Below the pieces are notes generated by a model. The model was not told the origin of the DNA. It saw nothing but the letters and a program-made list of their open reading frames with translations, and did no database searches. A stretch of 64,000 nt of DNA from contig NZ_JAATJG010000005.1 of the NCBI RefSeq assembly GCF_011927765.1, positions 186,001 through 250,000 of the forward strand. Reading direction: 5' to 3'. This document shows, one piece after another, positions 35,468 through 43,062 of this stretch (positions are counted from its first letter, which is position 1; the number at the start of each line of letters is the position of its first letter). Position numbers and translations under genes: made by a program. This DNA is from Wenyingzhuangia aestuarii. Lineage in GTDB: Bacteria; Bacteroidota; Bacteroidia; Flavobacteriales; Flavobacteriaceae.

Positions 35468-37105
35468 ATGGCTACTATAATTAATATGCCTCGATTGAGT
35501 GATACTATGACCGAAGGGACAGTTGCTCAATGGCTTAAAAAAGTTGGTGATAAAATAGAAGAAGGAGACATTTTAGCAGAAATTGAAACAGATAAAGCTA
35601 CAATGGAATTTGAATCTTTTAACGAAGGTGTTTTATTACATATTGGATTACAAGAAGGTGATTCTGCTCCTGTAGATAGCTTATTAGCTATTATTGGTGA
35701 AGAGGGTGAAGATGTTTCTGCTTTATTAAACGGTGGTGCTGCTCCTGCAGAAACTACTAAAGAAGAAACTCCTGCTGCACCAGCTCAAGAAGAAGCTCCG
35801 GCTGCTGAAGCTGCTGCAATTCCTGAAGGAGTAACAATAATAAACATGCCTCGTTTAAGCGATACCATGACAGATGGTACGGTTGCAACTTGGTTAAAAA
35901 AAGTTGGTGATAAAGTAGAAGAAGGTGATATTTTAGCTGAAATTGAAACAGATAAAGCTACAATGGAGTTTGAGTCTTTTAACGAAGGAACTTTATTATA
36001 TGTAGGTTTGCAAGAAGGAGAAACTGCTCCTGTAGATAGTTTATTAGCTATTATTGGTGAAGCTGGAACTGATGTTTCTGCAATTGTTGCCAATCCTGGT
36101 ACTAGTGCTGCTCCTGCCAAAGCGGAAACTCCAAAAGCAGAAGCACCCAAAGCTGCTGCTCCGGCTCCGGCTAAAACAGAAGCTCCTAAAACAGCTGCTG
36201 CTCCTACTGCAACTAAAAAAGTAAGTGCTATTAATTCTGAGAACGGACGTATCGTTGCATCTCCTTTAGCAAAAGCATTGGCTGAAGAAAAAGGAATTAA
36301 CTTAGCTAAAGTTGTTGGAACTGGTGAAGGTGGAAGAATTGTGAAAGTAGATATTGAGAACTACGTTCCTGCTCCTGAAGCTCCTGCTGCTGCTAAAACT
36401 GTAGTTGCTGCTCCTGTTGGAGAAATTAGCCAAAGAGAAGAAAAGAACTCTAACATGCGTAAAGCAATTGCTAGAGCTTTAGATAAATCTCAAACTGAGA
36501 ATGTAAACTTTACAATCAGTTTAGATGTTGATATGGACAATGCAATGGCTTCTAGAGCTATTATCAATCAATTACCAGATACAAAAGTATCTTTTAATGA
36601 TTTAGTAGTAAAGGCATCTGCTATGGCTTTAAAAAAGCATCCACAAATTAACACAGAATGGACTGTTGAAAAAACAATCTATAACGAACATATTGCTGTT
36701 GGTGTAGCTGTAGCTATTGAAGACGGTTTAGTAGTTCCTGTAATTCCATTTACAGACACTAAGAGTCTAACTCAAATTGGTGCAGAAGTAAAAGATTTAG
36801 CTATTAAAGCTAAAAAGAAAAAGTTAACCCCTGCAGAAATGTCTGGAAGTACTTTTACAGTTTCTAACTTAGGAATGTTTGGAGTAGATAACTTTACATC
36901 TATTATTAACCAACCTAACTCTGCTATTTTATCAGTAGGGGGAATTAAACAAAAACCTGTTGTTAAAAACGGAGAGATTGTTGTTGGTAACGTAATGAAT
37001 TTAACATTATCTTGTGATCACAGAACTATTGATGGTGCTGTTGGTGCTGCTTTCTTAAATACATTAAAGCAATATATTGAGAATCCTGTTACTATGATTG
37101 CATAA
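35468..37105 (+). CDS. pdhC: Dihydrolipoamide acetyltransferase (E2 of pyruvate dehydrogenase)
   Basis: Core subunit of the pyruvate dehydrogenase complex, 545 aa. Two lipoyl domains occupy residues ~1-85 and ~121-205, each with the lipoylated lysine in IETDKATMEFESF (Lys43 and Lys163, exactly 120 residues apart). Ala/Pro-rich linkers separate them from the E1/E3-binding domain (ASPLAKALAEEKGINL, about 268-300) and the catalytic domain, which ends with SCDHRTIDGA (active-site His518). The two lipoyl repeats are very similar even at DNA level. It is the second gene of the pdhA operon and is followed by a terminator. Confidence 0.96.
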   Translation: MATIINMPRLSDTMTEGTVAQWLKKVGDKIEEGDILAEIETDKATMEFESFNEGVLLHIGLQEGDSAPVDSLLAIIGEEGEDVSALLNGGAAPAETTKEETPAAPAQEEAPAAEAAAIPEGVTIINMPRLSDTMTDGTVATWLKKVGDKVEEGDILAEIETDKATMEFESFNEGTLLYVGLQEGETAPVDSLLAIIGEAGTDVSAIVANPGTSAAPAKAETPKAEAPKAAAPAPAKTEAPKTAAAPTATKKVSAINSENGRIVASPLAKALAEEKGINLAKVVGTGEGGRIVKVDIENYVPAPEAPAAAKTVVAAPVGEISQREEKNSNMRKAIARALDKSQTENVNFTISLDVDMDNAMASRAIINQLPDTKVSFNDLVVKASAMALKKHPQINTEWTVEKTIYNEHIAVGVAVAIEDGLVVPVIPFTDTKSLTQIGAEVKDLAIKAKKKKLTPAEMSGSTFTVSNLGMFGVDNFTSIINQPNSAILSVGGIKQKPVVKNGEIVVGNVMNLTLSCDHRTIDGAVGAAFLNTLKQYIENPVTMIA

Positions 37106-37126
37106 GCAATTTTAACAAACATATTT

Positions 37127-37160
37127 AAAACACCTCTGTTCACACAGAGGTGTTTTTTTT
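37127..37160 (+). terminator. Intrinsic terminator after pdhC
   Basis: Stem AAAACACCTCTGT / ACAGAGGTGTTTT with a 4-nt loop and eight T. Confidence 0.92.
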
Positions 37161-37260
37161 ATATCTTAGATTCTGTAAAATTCAAAAAGCAATTTCCAAC
37201 AGATTTGGCTCGATATATGATACAATAACATCAATAGATTTATAATAGAAATAAAAGAAA

Positions 37261-38268
37261 ATGAATCATCTTAAAAAAATTTTTATAGCAAGTACAACCT
37301 TGTTAGCCATAGCATGTAACAACACACCTAAACATGCAAGTATAGAAGGAGAAATACAAAATTTACCTAACGATATTACAGAGGTTGTTTTAAGAACACA
37401 AAACAATGTAAAAAATATTAAAATAGAAAATGGTGTATTTAAAGACACTATTAATATTGATGGTGAATTTGCTTACCTACAAATTGGAAATCAAGGAAAA
37501 ACCTTATTTTTAAACAAAAACACCAACCTAGTTGTTAACGTAGATGTAAACGATTTTCAAAACAGTATTAGCTATGAGGGTAAGGGTAAAAAAGTAAATA
37601 ACTATTTACACCAAAGAGAACAAATTACCCAACAAGTATTCGAAAAAATAGACAGTCTTAACAGTTTAGACAAAGATGCTTTTACAAGCTATATTGATAC
37701 AATGGTTGGTAAAATTGAAACTTTATTAAAAGACAACCCAAACATAGATCCTGTTGTATCTAAGACTGAAAAAGAAAATTTAACTGTTTTTGTAGAAAAT
37801 CTTAAAAGCCAGTACAATACCATTAATGGAGTTGGTGCTAGTTTACAAAAAGGAGATGCTTCTCCAACATTTAACTACGAAAACTATAAAGGTGGTACAA
37901 CAAATTTAACGGACTTAAAAGGAAGTTATGTTTATATAGATATTTGGGCTACATGGTGTCCTCCTTGTAAAGCAGAAATTCCTTTCCTTAAAGAAGTGGA
38001 AGAAAAATTTCATAAGAAAAACATCAAGTTTGTAAGTATTTCTGTAGACAATCCAAATGCCAAAAATAAATGGCAAGACATGATTAAAGATCAAAACATG
38101 GGAGGAATTCAATTGTTTGCCAATGGAGACAATAGTTTTATGGAAGCTTATCAAGTAACTGGAATTCCACGTTTTATTTTATTAGATACGGAAGGAAACA
38201 TTGTTACAGCAAATGCACCAAGACCTTCAGATCCTAATCTGACAAAAATTTTAAAAGAACTTTTATAA
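37261..38268 (+). CDS. TlpA-type thioredoxin-fold lipoprotein
   Basis: 335 aa. A lipoprotein signal (MNHLKKIFIASTTLLAIAC, Cys19) is followed by an N-terminal domain of about 170 residues resembling the DUF4369-type region of Bacteroidota TlpA proteins. The C-terminal thioredoxin-like domain has WATWCPPCKAE (Cys233/Cys236) and the cis-Pro loop VTGIPRFILLD. It probably reduces or exchanges disulfides in the periplasm, perhaps with DsbD (20334-22253) as electron donor; that pairing is inference. The gene is monocistronic between two terminators. Confidence 0.88.
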   Translation: MNHLKKIFIASTTLLAIACNNTPKHASIEGEIQNLPNDITEVVLRTQNNVKNIKIENGVFKDTINIDGEFAYLQIGNQGKTLFLNKNTNLVVNVDVNDFQNSISYEGKGKKVNNYLHQREQITQQVFEKIDSLNSLDKDAFTSYIDTMVGKIETLLKDNPNIDPVVSKTEKENLTVFVENLKSQYNTINGVGASLQKGDASPTFNYENYKGGTTNLTDLKGSYVYIDIWATWCPPCKAEIPFLKEVEEKFHKKNIKFVSISVDNPNAKNKWQDMIKDQNMGGIQLFANGDNSFMEAYQVTGIPRFILLDTEGNIVTANAPRPSDPNLTKILKELL

Positions 38269-38277
38269 GCCAATTTA

Positions 38278-38312
38278 ACAGCCTTGATTTTGAATCAAGG
38301 CTGTTTTTTTTT
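38278..38312. terminator. Bidirectional intrinsic terminator
   Basis: Stem AACAGCCTTGATT / AATCAAGGCTGTT with a 3-nt loop between the convergent TlpA and LpxR-like genes. Confidence 0.9.
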
Positions 38313-39315
38313 AGAATTTAATTCCTAACCCGAATCCTCCCCACCAATGAGATTTTTTTCCAAAAGAAAATTCTTGTGTTCTTCGTGTTAAAGTATATTT
38401 TAATACCACTAGATCTTTAATCGTTAAATTCATTCCTAAATTTACATCTAGCATAAAACTGTTTATTTTAGACCTATCTACTGTATAAACAGAATGATCA
38501 GAAAACATAGCTCCTTGTAAAGTTGCATTGTATAAATTCCAACGAATACCTGGTTCTATAAACATATTAAACCTTGTTTTATTTCTCTTAAAGTCTTTAA
38601 ATGCAACTATTTCGTTAAAATTTAGCGATGAACTAGAATAGTTAATGTTAAAAAAAGAAAGTTGCCCTCCCACATAAATATCAGAAGTATAATTTCCTAA
38701 ATTAACCGCCACACGCATAGAGGGAATAATACTATTTCCATAAACGGTATTATTAAAAGCATATAGGTAATTCATCTTATAATTTAAAACCAAATCTCCT
38801 CCTTCCTGAATTTGATTTTCCCAACCTAAAGGAATAGGTCTATCGGTTCCTAAAAAGTGTTTTTTATGAATGTATATTTGTGCTTTTTCTGCCAAAGACA
38901 ATCCTAATGCCCCAATAGATATCTCGGAATAAAAAGCAGTATTTTTAAACAGCTGAGTTCTACCCAAACTTATAAATGTGTAAGAAGCATAGGGTCTATC
39001 ATCTTTTTGTATTTCTTTAGTAGCCAACTTTCTTGGGGTAAAAGATTGAAAGCCAAAATTAAAATGATTGTACATTTTTGACTCTTCAGATTTTAATATA
39101 ATAAAAGGTTGCCAAAACTTTAAATCTTTAGTTACCACATCTAACCTTAACCCTGCCGTGTAATTATCATCTGTGTTTTTAGGGGCAAAAAAAGCATCGT
39201 TCTCATGATAAAAAGAAGCTTGTTTAATAAAAGGTGATTTTACTTTTTGAGAAAAAGAATCAACAGTAATAAATAACAGAAAAAGGGGAAAAAAAGTTTT
39301 AAAAGAGTAATACAT
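38311..39315 (-). CDS. LpxR-like outer-membrane lipid A deacylase family protein
   Basis: About 334 aa from the ATG at 39315 (MYYSFKTFFPLFLLFITVDS), a good signal peptide. An ATG at 39339 overlaps the -7 element and is rejected. The mature N-terminus carries FYHENDAFFAPKNTDDNYTA, the Asn-Asp and DD.YT.G pattern of the LpxR/DUF2219 family. LpxR removes the 3'-acyloxyacyl chain of lipid A in the outer membrane. The rest is barrel-like with a C-terminal WGGFGLGIKF. Activity on this organism's lipid A is inferred from the family only. Confidence 0.85.
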   Translation of the reverse strand: MYYSFKTFFPLFLLFITVDSFSQKVKSPFIKQASFYHENDAFFAPKNTDDNYTAGLRLDVVTKDLKFWQPFIILKSEESKMYNHFNFGFQSFTPRKLATKEIQKDDRPYASYTFISLGRTQLFKNTAFYSEISIGALGLSLAEKAQIYIHKKHFLGTDRPIPLGWENQIQEGGDLVLNYKMNYLYAFNNTVYGNSIIPSMRVAVNLGNYTSDIYVGGQLSFFNINYSSSSLNFNEIVAFKDFKRNKTRFNMFIEPGIRWNLYNATLQGAMFSDHSVYTVDRSKINSFMLDVNLGMNLTIKDLVVLKYTLTRRTQEFSFGKKSHWWGGFGLGIKF

Positions 39316-39336
39316 AGTATCGTTAGATTGGTTACT

Positions 39337-39344
39337 CAAAGGTA
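39337..39344 (-). promoter_or_regulatory. -7 promoter element of the LpxR-like gene
   Basis: Minus-strand TACCTTTG matches TANNTTTG exactly. The transcription start would be near 39332, about 17 nt before the chosen ATG. Confidence 0.55.
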
Positions 39345-39520
39345 TTCCCTATAAGGCTTTAAGTGATTGATACTCTTCTACTAGAACCTTAAATAAAATT
39401 GATCATCGTCAACTACATCGATTTTTGTTAAATACTTAGTTAAAAACCTTCAATCTGTATAATCTCACAAATTAAATTTATTTTATGAGATGAATCATTT
39501 TTCTAATTTTGGGTTTCGCT

Positions 39521-39528
39521 TATCTTTG
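39521..39528 (+). promoter_or_regulatory. -7 promoter element of fumC
   Basis: TATCTTTG matches TANNTTTG exactly. The transcription start would be near 39533, 27 nt before the ATG. Confidence 0.6.
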
Positions 39529-39559
39529 AGTCATCAAAATGAATTTTAAATAATATCCA

Positions 39560-40957
39560 ATGAAATATCGTATAGAAAAAGATACTATGGGTGAGGTACA
39601 AGTACCTGCTGATAAGTATTGGGGAGCACAAACTGAAAGATCTAGAAACAATTTTAAAATTGGACCTGCAGGAAGCATGCCTTTAGAAATAGTTTATGGT
39701 TTTGCTTATTTAAAAAAAGCAGCTGCACATGCAAACTGTGACTTAGGTGTTTTAGAAGAAAGTAAAAGAGACTTAATTTCTGCTGTATGTGATGAAATTT
39801 TAGCGGGTAAGCACGATGATCAATTTCCATTAGTAGTATGGCAAACAGGATCGGGTACTCAGTCTAACATGAACTCTAATGAAGTTATTGCTAACAGAGC
39901 TCAAGAATTAGCGGGTGGTGTTATTGGAGAAGGTGAAAAAGTAATTCAACCTAACGATGATGTAAACAAATCTCAATCTTCTAACGATACGTTTCCTACA
40001 GGAATGCACATTGCATCTTACAAAGCAGTGGTAGAAATTACCATTCCTGGAGTAGAACAATTACGAAATACCTTAAAAGCAAAAGCTGAGGCTTTTAAAG
40101 ATGTTGTAAAAATTGGACGTACACACTTAATGGATGCAACTCCATTAACCATTGGACAAGAGTTTTCTGGATATGTATCTCAATTAGATCACGGGTTAAA
40201 AGCATTAAAAAACACCTTACCTCACTTAGCTGAATTGGCTTTAGGAGGAACTGCTGTAGGTACAGGATTAAATACACCTGCTGGTTACGATGTATTGGTA
40301 GCAAAAAAAATTGCTGAATTTACAGGGTTGCCTTTTGTAACTGCTGAAAATAAATTTGAAGCTTTAGCGGCTCACGATGCAATTGTAGAAACTCACGGAG
40401 CTTTAAAACAAATTGCTGTGTCTTTAAACAAGATTGCTAACGATATTCGTTTAATGTCTTCTGGACCACGTTCTGGTATTGGAGAATTAATTATTCCTGC
40501 TAACGAACCCGGATCTTCTATTATGCCAGGAAAAGTAAACCCAACTCAAGCAGAAGCTATTACTATGGTAGCTGCACAAGTTATGGGGAATGATGTAGCT
40601 ATTACAGTTGGAGGAATGCAAGGACACTACGAATTAAATGTTTTTAAACCCGTAATGGCTAAAAACTTAATTGAATCAGCTCGTTTAATTGGAGATGCTT
40701 GTGTATCTTTTGATGTAAACTGTGCTGTAGGAATTGAACCTAACTATCCTGTAATTGAAAAATTATTAAACAACTCTTTAATGTTGGTAACTGCATTAAA
40801 CACAAAAATTGGATACTACAAAGCTGCTGAAATAGCAAATACAGCACATGCTAACGGAACTACTTTAAAAGAAGAAGCTGTTCGTTTAGGTTATGTAACT
40901 CCAGAACAATATGATGAATGGGTAAAACCAGAAGACATGATTGGTTCTTTAAAATAA
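39560..40957 (+). CDS. fumC: Fumarate hydratase class II
   Basis: Iron-independent fumarase of the TCA cycle converting fumarate to malate, 465 aa. Motifs in order are [70 protein letters not shown] and the superfamily signature [15 protein letters not shown]. Length and motifs are complete. It is monocistronic, with a -7 element upstream and a terminator at 40978. Confidence 0.97.
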   Translation: MKYRIEKDTMGEVQVPADKYWGAQTERSRNNFKIGPAGSMPLEIVYGFAYLKKAAAHANCDLGVLEESKRDLISAVCDEILAGKHDDQFPLVVWQTGSGTQSNMNSNEVIANRAQELAGGVIGEGEKVIQPNDDVNKSQSSNDTFPTGMHIASYKAVVEITIPGVEQLRNTLKAKAEAFKDVVKIGRTHLMDATPLTIGQEFSGYVSQLDHGLKALKNTLPHLAELALGGTAVGTGLNTPAGYDVLVAKKIAEFTGLPFVTAENKFEALAAHDAIVETHGALKQIAVSLNKIANDIRLMSSGPRSGIGELIIPANEPGSSIMPGKVNPTQAEAITMVAAQVMGNDVAITVGGMQGHYELNVFKPVMAKNLIESARLIGDACVSFDVNCAVGIEPNYPVIEKLLNNSLMLVTALNTKIGYYKAAEIANTAHANGTTLKEEAVRLGYVTPEQYDEWVKPEDMIGSLK

Positions 40958-40977
40958 TAAAGAAAAAATACTAATTT

Positions 40978-41009
40978 AAAACCCGCTATAAAGTATATAG
41001 CGGGTTTTT
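40978..41009 (+). terminator. Intrinsic terminator after fumC
   Basis: Stem AAAACCCGCTATA / TATAGCGGGTTTT with a 5-nt loop and T-tail. Confidence 0.9.
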
Positions 41010-41023
41010 GATTTTTCTAAAAA

Positions 41024-41045
41024 TTACCGAACGATTGTTCCGTAA
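41024..41045. promoter_or_regulatory. TetR operator candidate O1, upstream of tetR
   Basis: Half-sites TTACCGAAC and GTTCCGTAA are symmetric except for one central C/C pair and are separated by 4 bp. The site covers roughly -48 to -27 of the predicted tetR start, where it would block the -33 region (autorepression). It shares TTACCGAA with O2. Confidence 0.6.
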
Positions 41046-41059
41046 TTAAAATAAAAGTC

Positions 41060-41067
41060 TATATTTG
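41060..41067 (+). promoter_or_regulatory. -7 promoter element of tetR
   Basis: TATATTTG matches TANNTTTG exactly and ends 4 nt before the ATG, so the mRNA is predicted to be leaderless. Confidence 0.58.
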
Positions 41068-41071
41068 CCAT

Positions 41072-41632
41072 ATGAGACCACAAAAAGTAGAAAACACAGA
41101 ACTAATCCAAAGACTATTTACAGTGCTTAGAACCAAAGGTTATGAGGGTGCTAGTCTAAACGATTTAGCTGCTGCTTCTGGCTTACAAAAAGCAAGTTTA
41201 TATCATAGATTTCCAGGAGGTAAAAAAGATATTGCTTTAGCTGTACTAAACCATGTGGGAGAATGGACTCATAACAATTTAATTCAAGTAGTTCAAAATA
41301 CAGCAATAAGTCATCATCAAAAATTAGAAATCCTTTTAACTAATATTGATGAGTTATACAATTCAGGTAAAAGTGCTTGTATTACTCAAACACTTTCTAT
41401 GGAAAATAGTGGCGATCTATTTTCAGAAAACATAAATAAAGGAACAAATATATGGATCAATTGCTTTATAAAATTAGCGATTGAATTTGGGAAAAATACT
41501 GCAGAAGCAAATGATATTGCCTATGAAGTAATTGTACAAATACAAGGAAGTTTAATATTGTGTAAATCAATACAAACTACGCAACCTTTTAAAAACGCTT
41601 TAAACAGAATACGAACACTATATACTAGTTAA
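41072..41632 (+). CDS. TetR/AcrR-family transcriptional regulator
   Basis: 186 aa one-component repressor. Residues ~8-55 form the TetR helix-turn-helix domain (LFTVLRTKGYEGASLNDLAA, SGLQKASLYHRFPGGKKDI). The remaining helical part is the ligand-binding and dimer domain, with cysteines at SACITQTLSM, INCFIKL and LILCKSI that might sense electrophiles or oxidants (speculative). Palindromes of related sequence flank the gene (41024-41045 and 41653-41666), suggesting control of itself and of the DsrE/PPOX genes downstream. Confidence 0.9.
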   Translation: MRPQKVENTELIQRLFTVLRTKGYEGASLNDLAAASGLQKASLYHRFPGGKKDIALAVLNHVGEWTHNNLIQVVQNTAISHHQKLEILLTNIDELYNSGKSACITQTLSMENSGDLFSENINKGTNIWINCFIKLAIEFGKNTAEANDIAYEVIVQIQGSLILCKSIQTTQPFKNALNRIRTLYTS

Positions 41633-41652
41633 AAAATTTATCTATTAATTTT

Positions 41653-41666
41653 ACCGAATGTTCGGT
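41653..41666. promoter_or_regulatory. TetR operator candidate O2, upstream of the DsrE-like gene
   Basis: ACCGAA and TTCGGT form a perfect inverted repeat with a 2-bp spacer, 23 bp upstream of the DsrE-like ATG. It shares the TTACCGAA half-site with O1. Confidence 0.65.
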
Positions 41667-41689
41667 TATAAACATTAAATCAATTTAAA

Positions 41690-42055
41690 ATGAGTAAAAC
41701 AGCAATTATAATTTTAGCAGATCCTAAAGCAAAATCTGAAGAGTCTTTAGGACGATTATTTAATGCACTAGGTGCAGCATGGGAACACAAACAAGCTAAG
41801 GAAGATGTTAAAATAATTTTTCAGGGAACAGGAACAAGATGGCCAGAAGAATTAGAAAACGAAAAACACCCTGCTTATAAACTTTATAAAGAATTAGAAG
41901 ATGTAGTTGAGGGTGCTTCTGCAGCCTGTTCACAAGTTTGGGGAGCCAATCCTAAAGGAATAGATTTAATTACCAACAATCCTTTACCTGGAACTGTTGG
42001 AACTTCTAGTTTTTTAAAATTACAACAAGACGGATATAGCATCTTAATTTTTTAA
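41690..42055 (+). CDS. DsrE-like family small protein
   Basis: 121 aa cytoplasmic protein beginning SKTAIIILADPKAKSEESLG, with the alternating beta-alpha pattern of DsrE/DsrF-like proteins, and ending SFLKLQQDGYSILIF. A single notable cysteine lies in EGASAACSQVWGANPKG, in the position where DsrE-type sulfur carriers often keep a reactive Cys. It sits directly downstream of operator O2 and before a PPOX-type flavin protein. Sulfur transfer or redox sensing is a family-based guess; no partner Dsr or Tus genes are present. Confidence 0.75.
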   Translation: MSKTAIIILADPKAKSEESLGRLFNALGAAWEHKQAKEDVKIIFQGTGTRWPEELENEKHPAYKLYKELEDVVEGASAACSQVWGANPKGIDLITNNPLPGTVGTSSFLKLQQDGYSILIF

Positions 42056-42058
42056 ATA

Positions 42059-42090
42059 AATAACCTTCTCTTTTAAAAGAGGAGGTTATT
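42059..42090 (+). terminator. Hairpin between DsrE-like and PPOX genes, weak terminator or processing site
   Basis: A 14-bp stem (AATAACCTTCTCTT with AAGAGGAGGTTATT, one G-T pair) has a 4-nt loop but is followed only by TAAATTC, so it may attenuate rather than end transcription. Confidence 0.5.
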
Positions 42091-42104
42091 TAAATTCTAT
42101 TACA

Positions 42105-43028
42105 ATGTCAGAATTTTTTCATAAGGGTGAGCTAAAAGTCCAAGAGTTAATGGGTTCTATTGATAAATCTAATGCTGTTGGTAAAATAATGAGTAATCAG
42201 ATTATAAAAGGAGCCTATCCTTTTATAGAAAATCAGCAAATGCTAATTGTTAGTAGTACCGATCATCATCAAAAAGTATGGACTTCTATCCTTATAGGGC
42301 AACCAGGATTTATAAACATTGTTAATAGTCAAACCATACAGATTCATAAACATAAAATAATTGGCAATTGGTCTGATGTGTTCTTTAAAAACATAGAATT
42401 AAATAAAAATATAGGTACTTTATTTATTGAATTAGGAAGCAGAAGAAGGTATAGAATAAATGCAATTGTTCAAGAAAACACAGCTAGTAAAATTTTAATT
42501 TCTATAATAGAAGCCTACCCAAATTGTCCTAAATACATTCAGCAAAGAGTATTAAAAGAACTAACAAATGTAGCCTACACTAAAAACAGTGTAAAAGGAA
42601 CAACTTATACAGACGAGCTTAAAAACATATTTACAACAGCAGACACTTTTTTTGTTGGTAGCACAAGTACAAATCTTAAAATGGATGCAAATCATAGAGG
42701 TGGTAATCCTGGTTTTATAGAAGTTATAGATAACAAAACTCTTAAAATACCCGACTATTCCGGGAACTATCTATACAATACATTAGGAAACTTTGTACAA
42801 GAACCCAATGCAGGTTTGTTATTTATAGATTTTAACAATAACAGAACTTTACAATTAAACGGAAACACCAATATATTATTCAATCAAAATACAGCCAGTG
42901 ATCTTGAAAAAACAAAAGGCACAGGAACTTACTGGACATTTACAGTAGAACAATGGATTTTAACAGAAAACAGTTTTAACATCAACTGGGAATTTACTTC
43001 TTATTCTAAATTTAATCCTAAAATATAA
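42105..43028 (+). CDS. Pyridoxamine-5'-phosphate-oxidase-like (PPOX) double-domain protein
   Basis: 307 aa soluble protein with two related split-barrel halves. The first is about residues 30-130 (SSTDHHQKVWTSILIGQPGF, FIELGSRRRYRINAIV) and the second about 165-265 (FFVGSTSTNLKMDANHRGGN, GLLFIDFNNNRTLQLNGN). The MDANHRGGNPGFIEV stretch is typical of flavin-binding PPOX-family proteins fused in this double arrangement. Probably an FMN- or F420-like cofactor oxidoreductase, but no substrate is known. It lies downstream of the TetR operator and DsrE gene, 34 bp before the DUF3095 gene. Confidence 0.82.
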   Translation: MSEFFHKGELKVQELMGSIDKSNAVGKIMSNQIIKGAYPFIENQQMLIVSSTDHHQKVWTSILIGQPGFINIVNSQTIQIHKHKIIGNWSDVFFKNIELNKNIGTLFIELGSRRRYRINAIVQENTASKILISIIEAYPNCPKYIQQRVLKELTNVAYTKNSVKGTTYTDELKNIFTTADTFFVGSTSTNLKMDANHRGGNPGFIEVIDNKTLKIPDYSGNYLYNTLGNFVQEPNAGLLFIDFNNNRTLQLNGNTNILFNQNTASDLEKTKGTGTYWTFTVEQWILTENSFNINWEFTSYSKFNPKI

Positions 43029-43062
43029 CTAACTGAACTGTCTATCTGTTATATTTACAATA

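Noticed and set aside
39316-39339. Longer start for the LpxR-like gene
   Set aside because: Overlaps an exact -7 box and weakens the signal peptide; ATG 39315 is better.
39463-39495. ATCTCA...TGAGAT inverted repeat upstream of fumC
   Set aside because: Only 6 bp per arm with a long spacer; could be chance in A+T-rich DNA.
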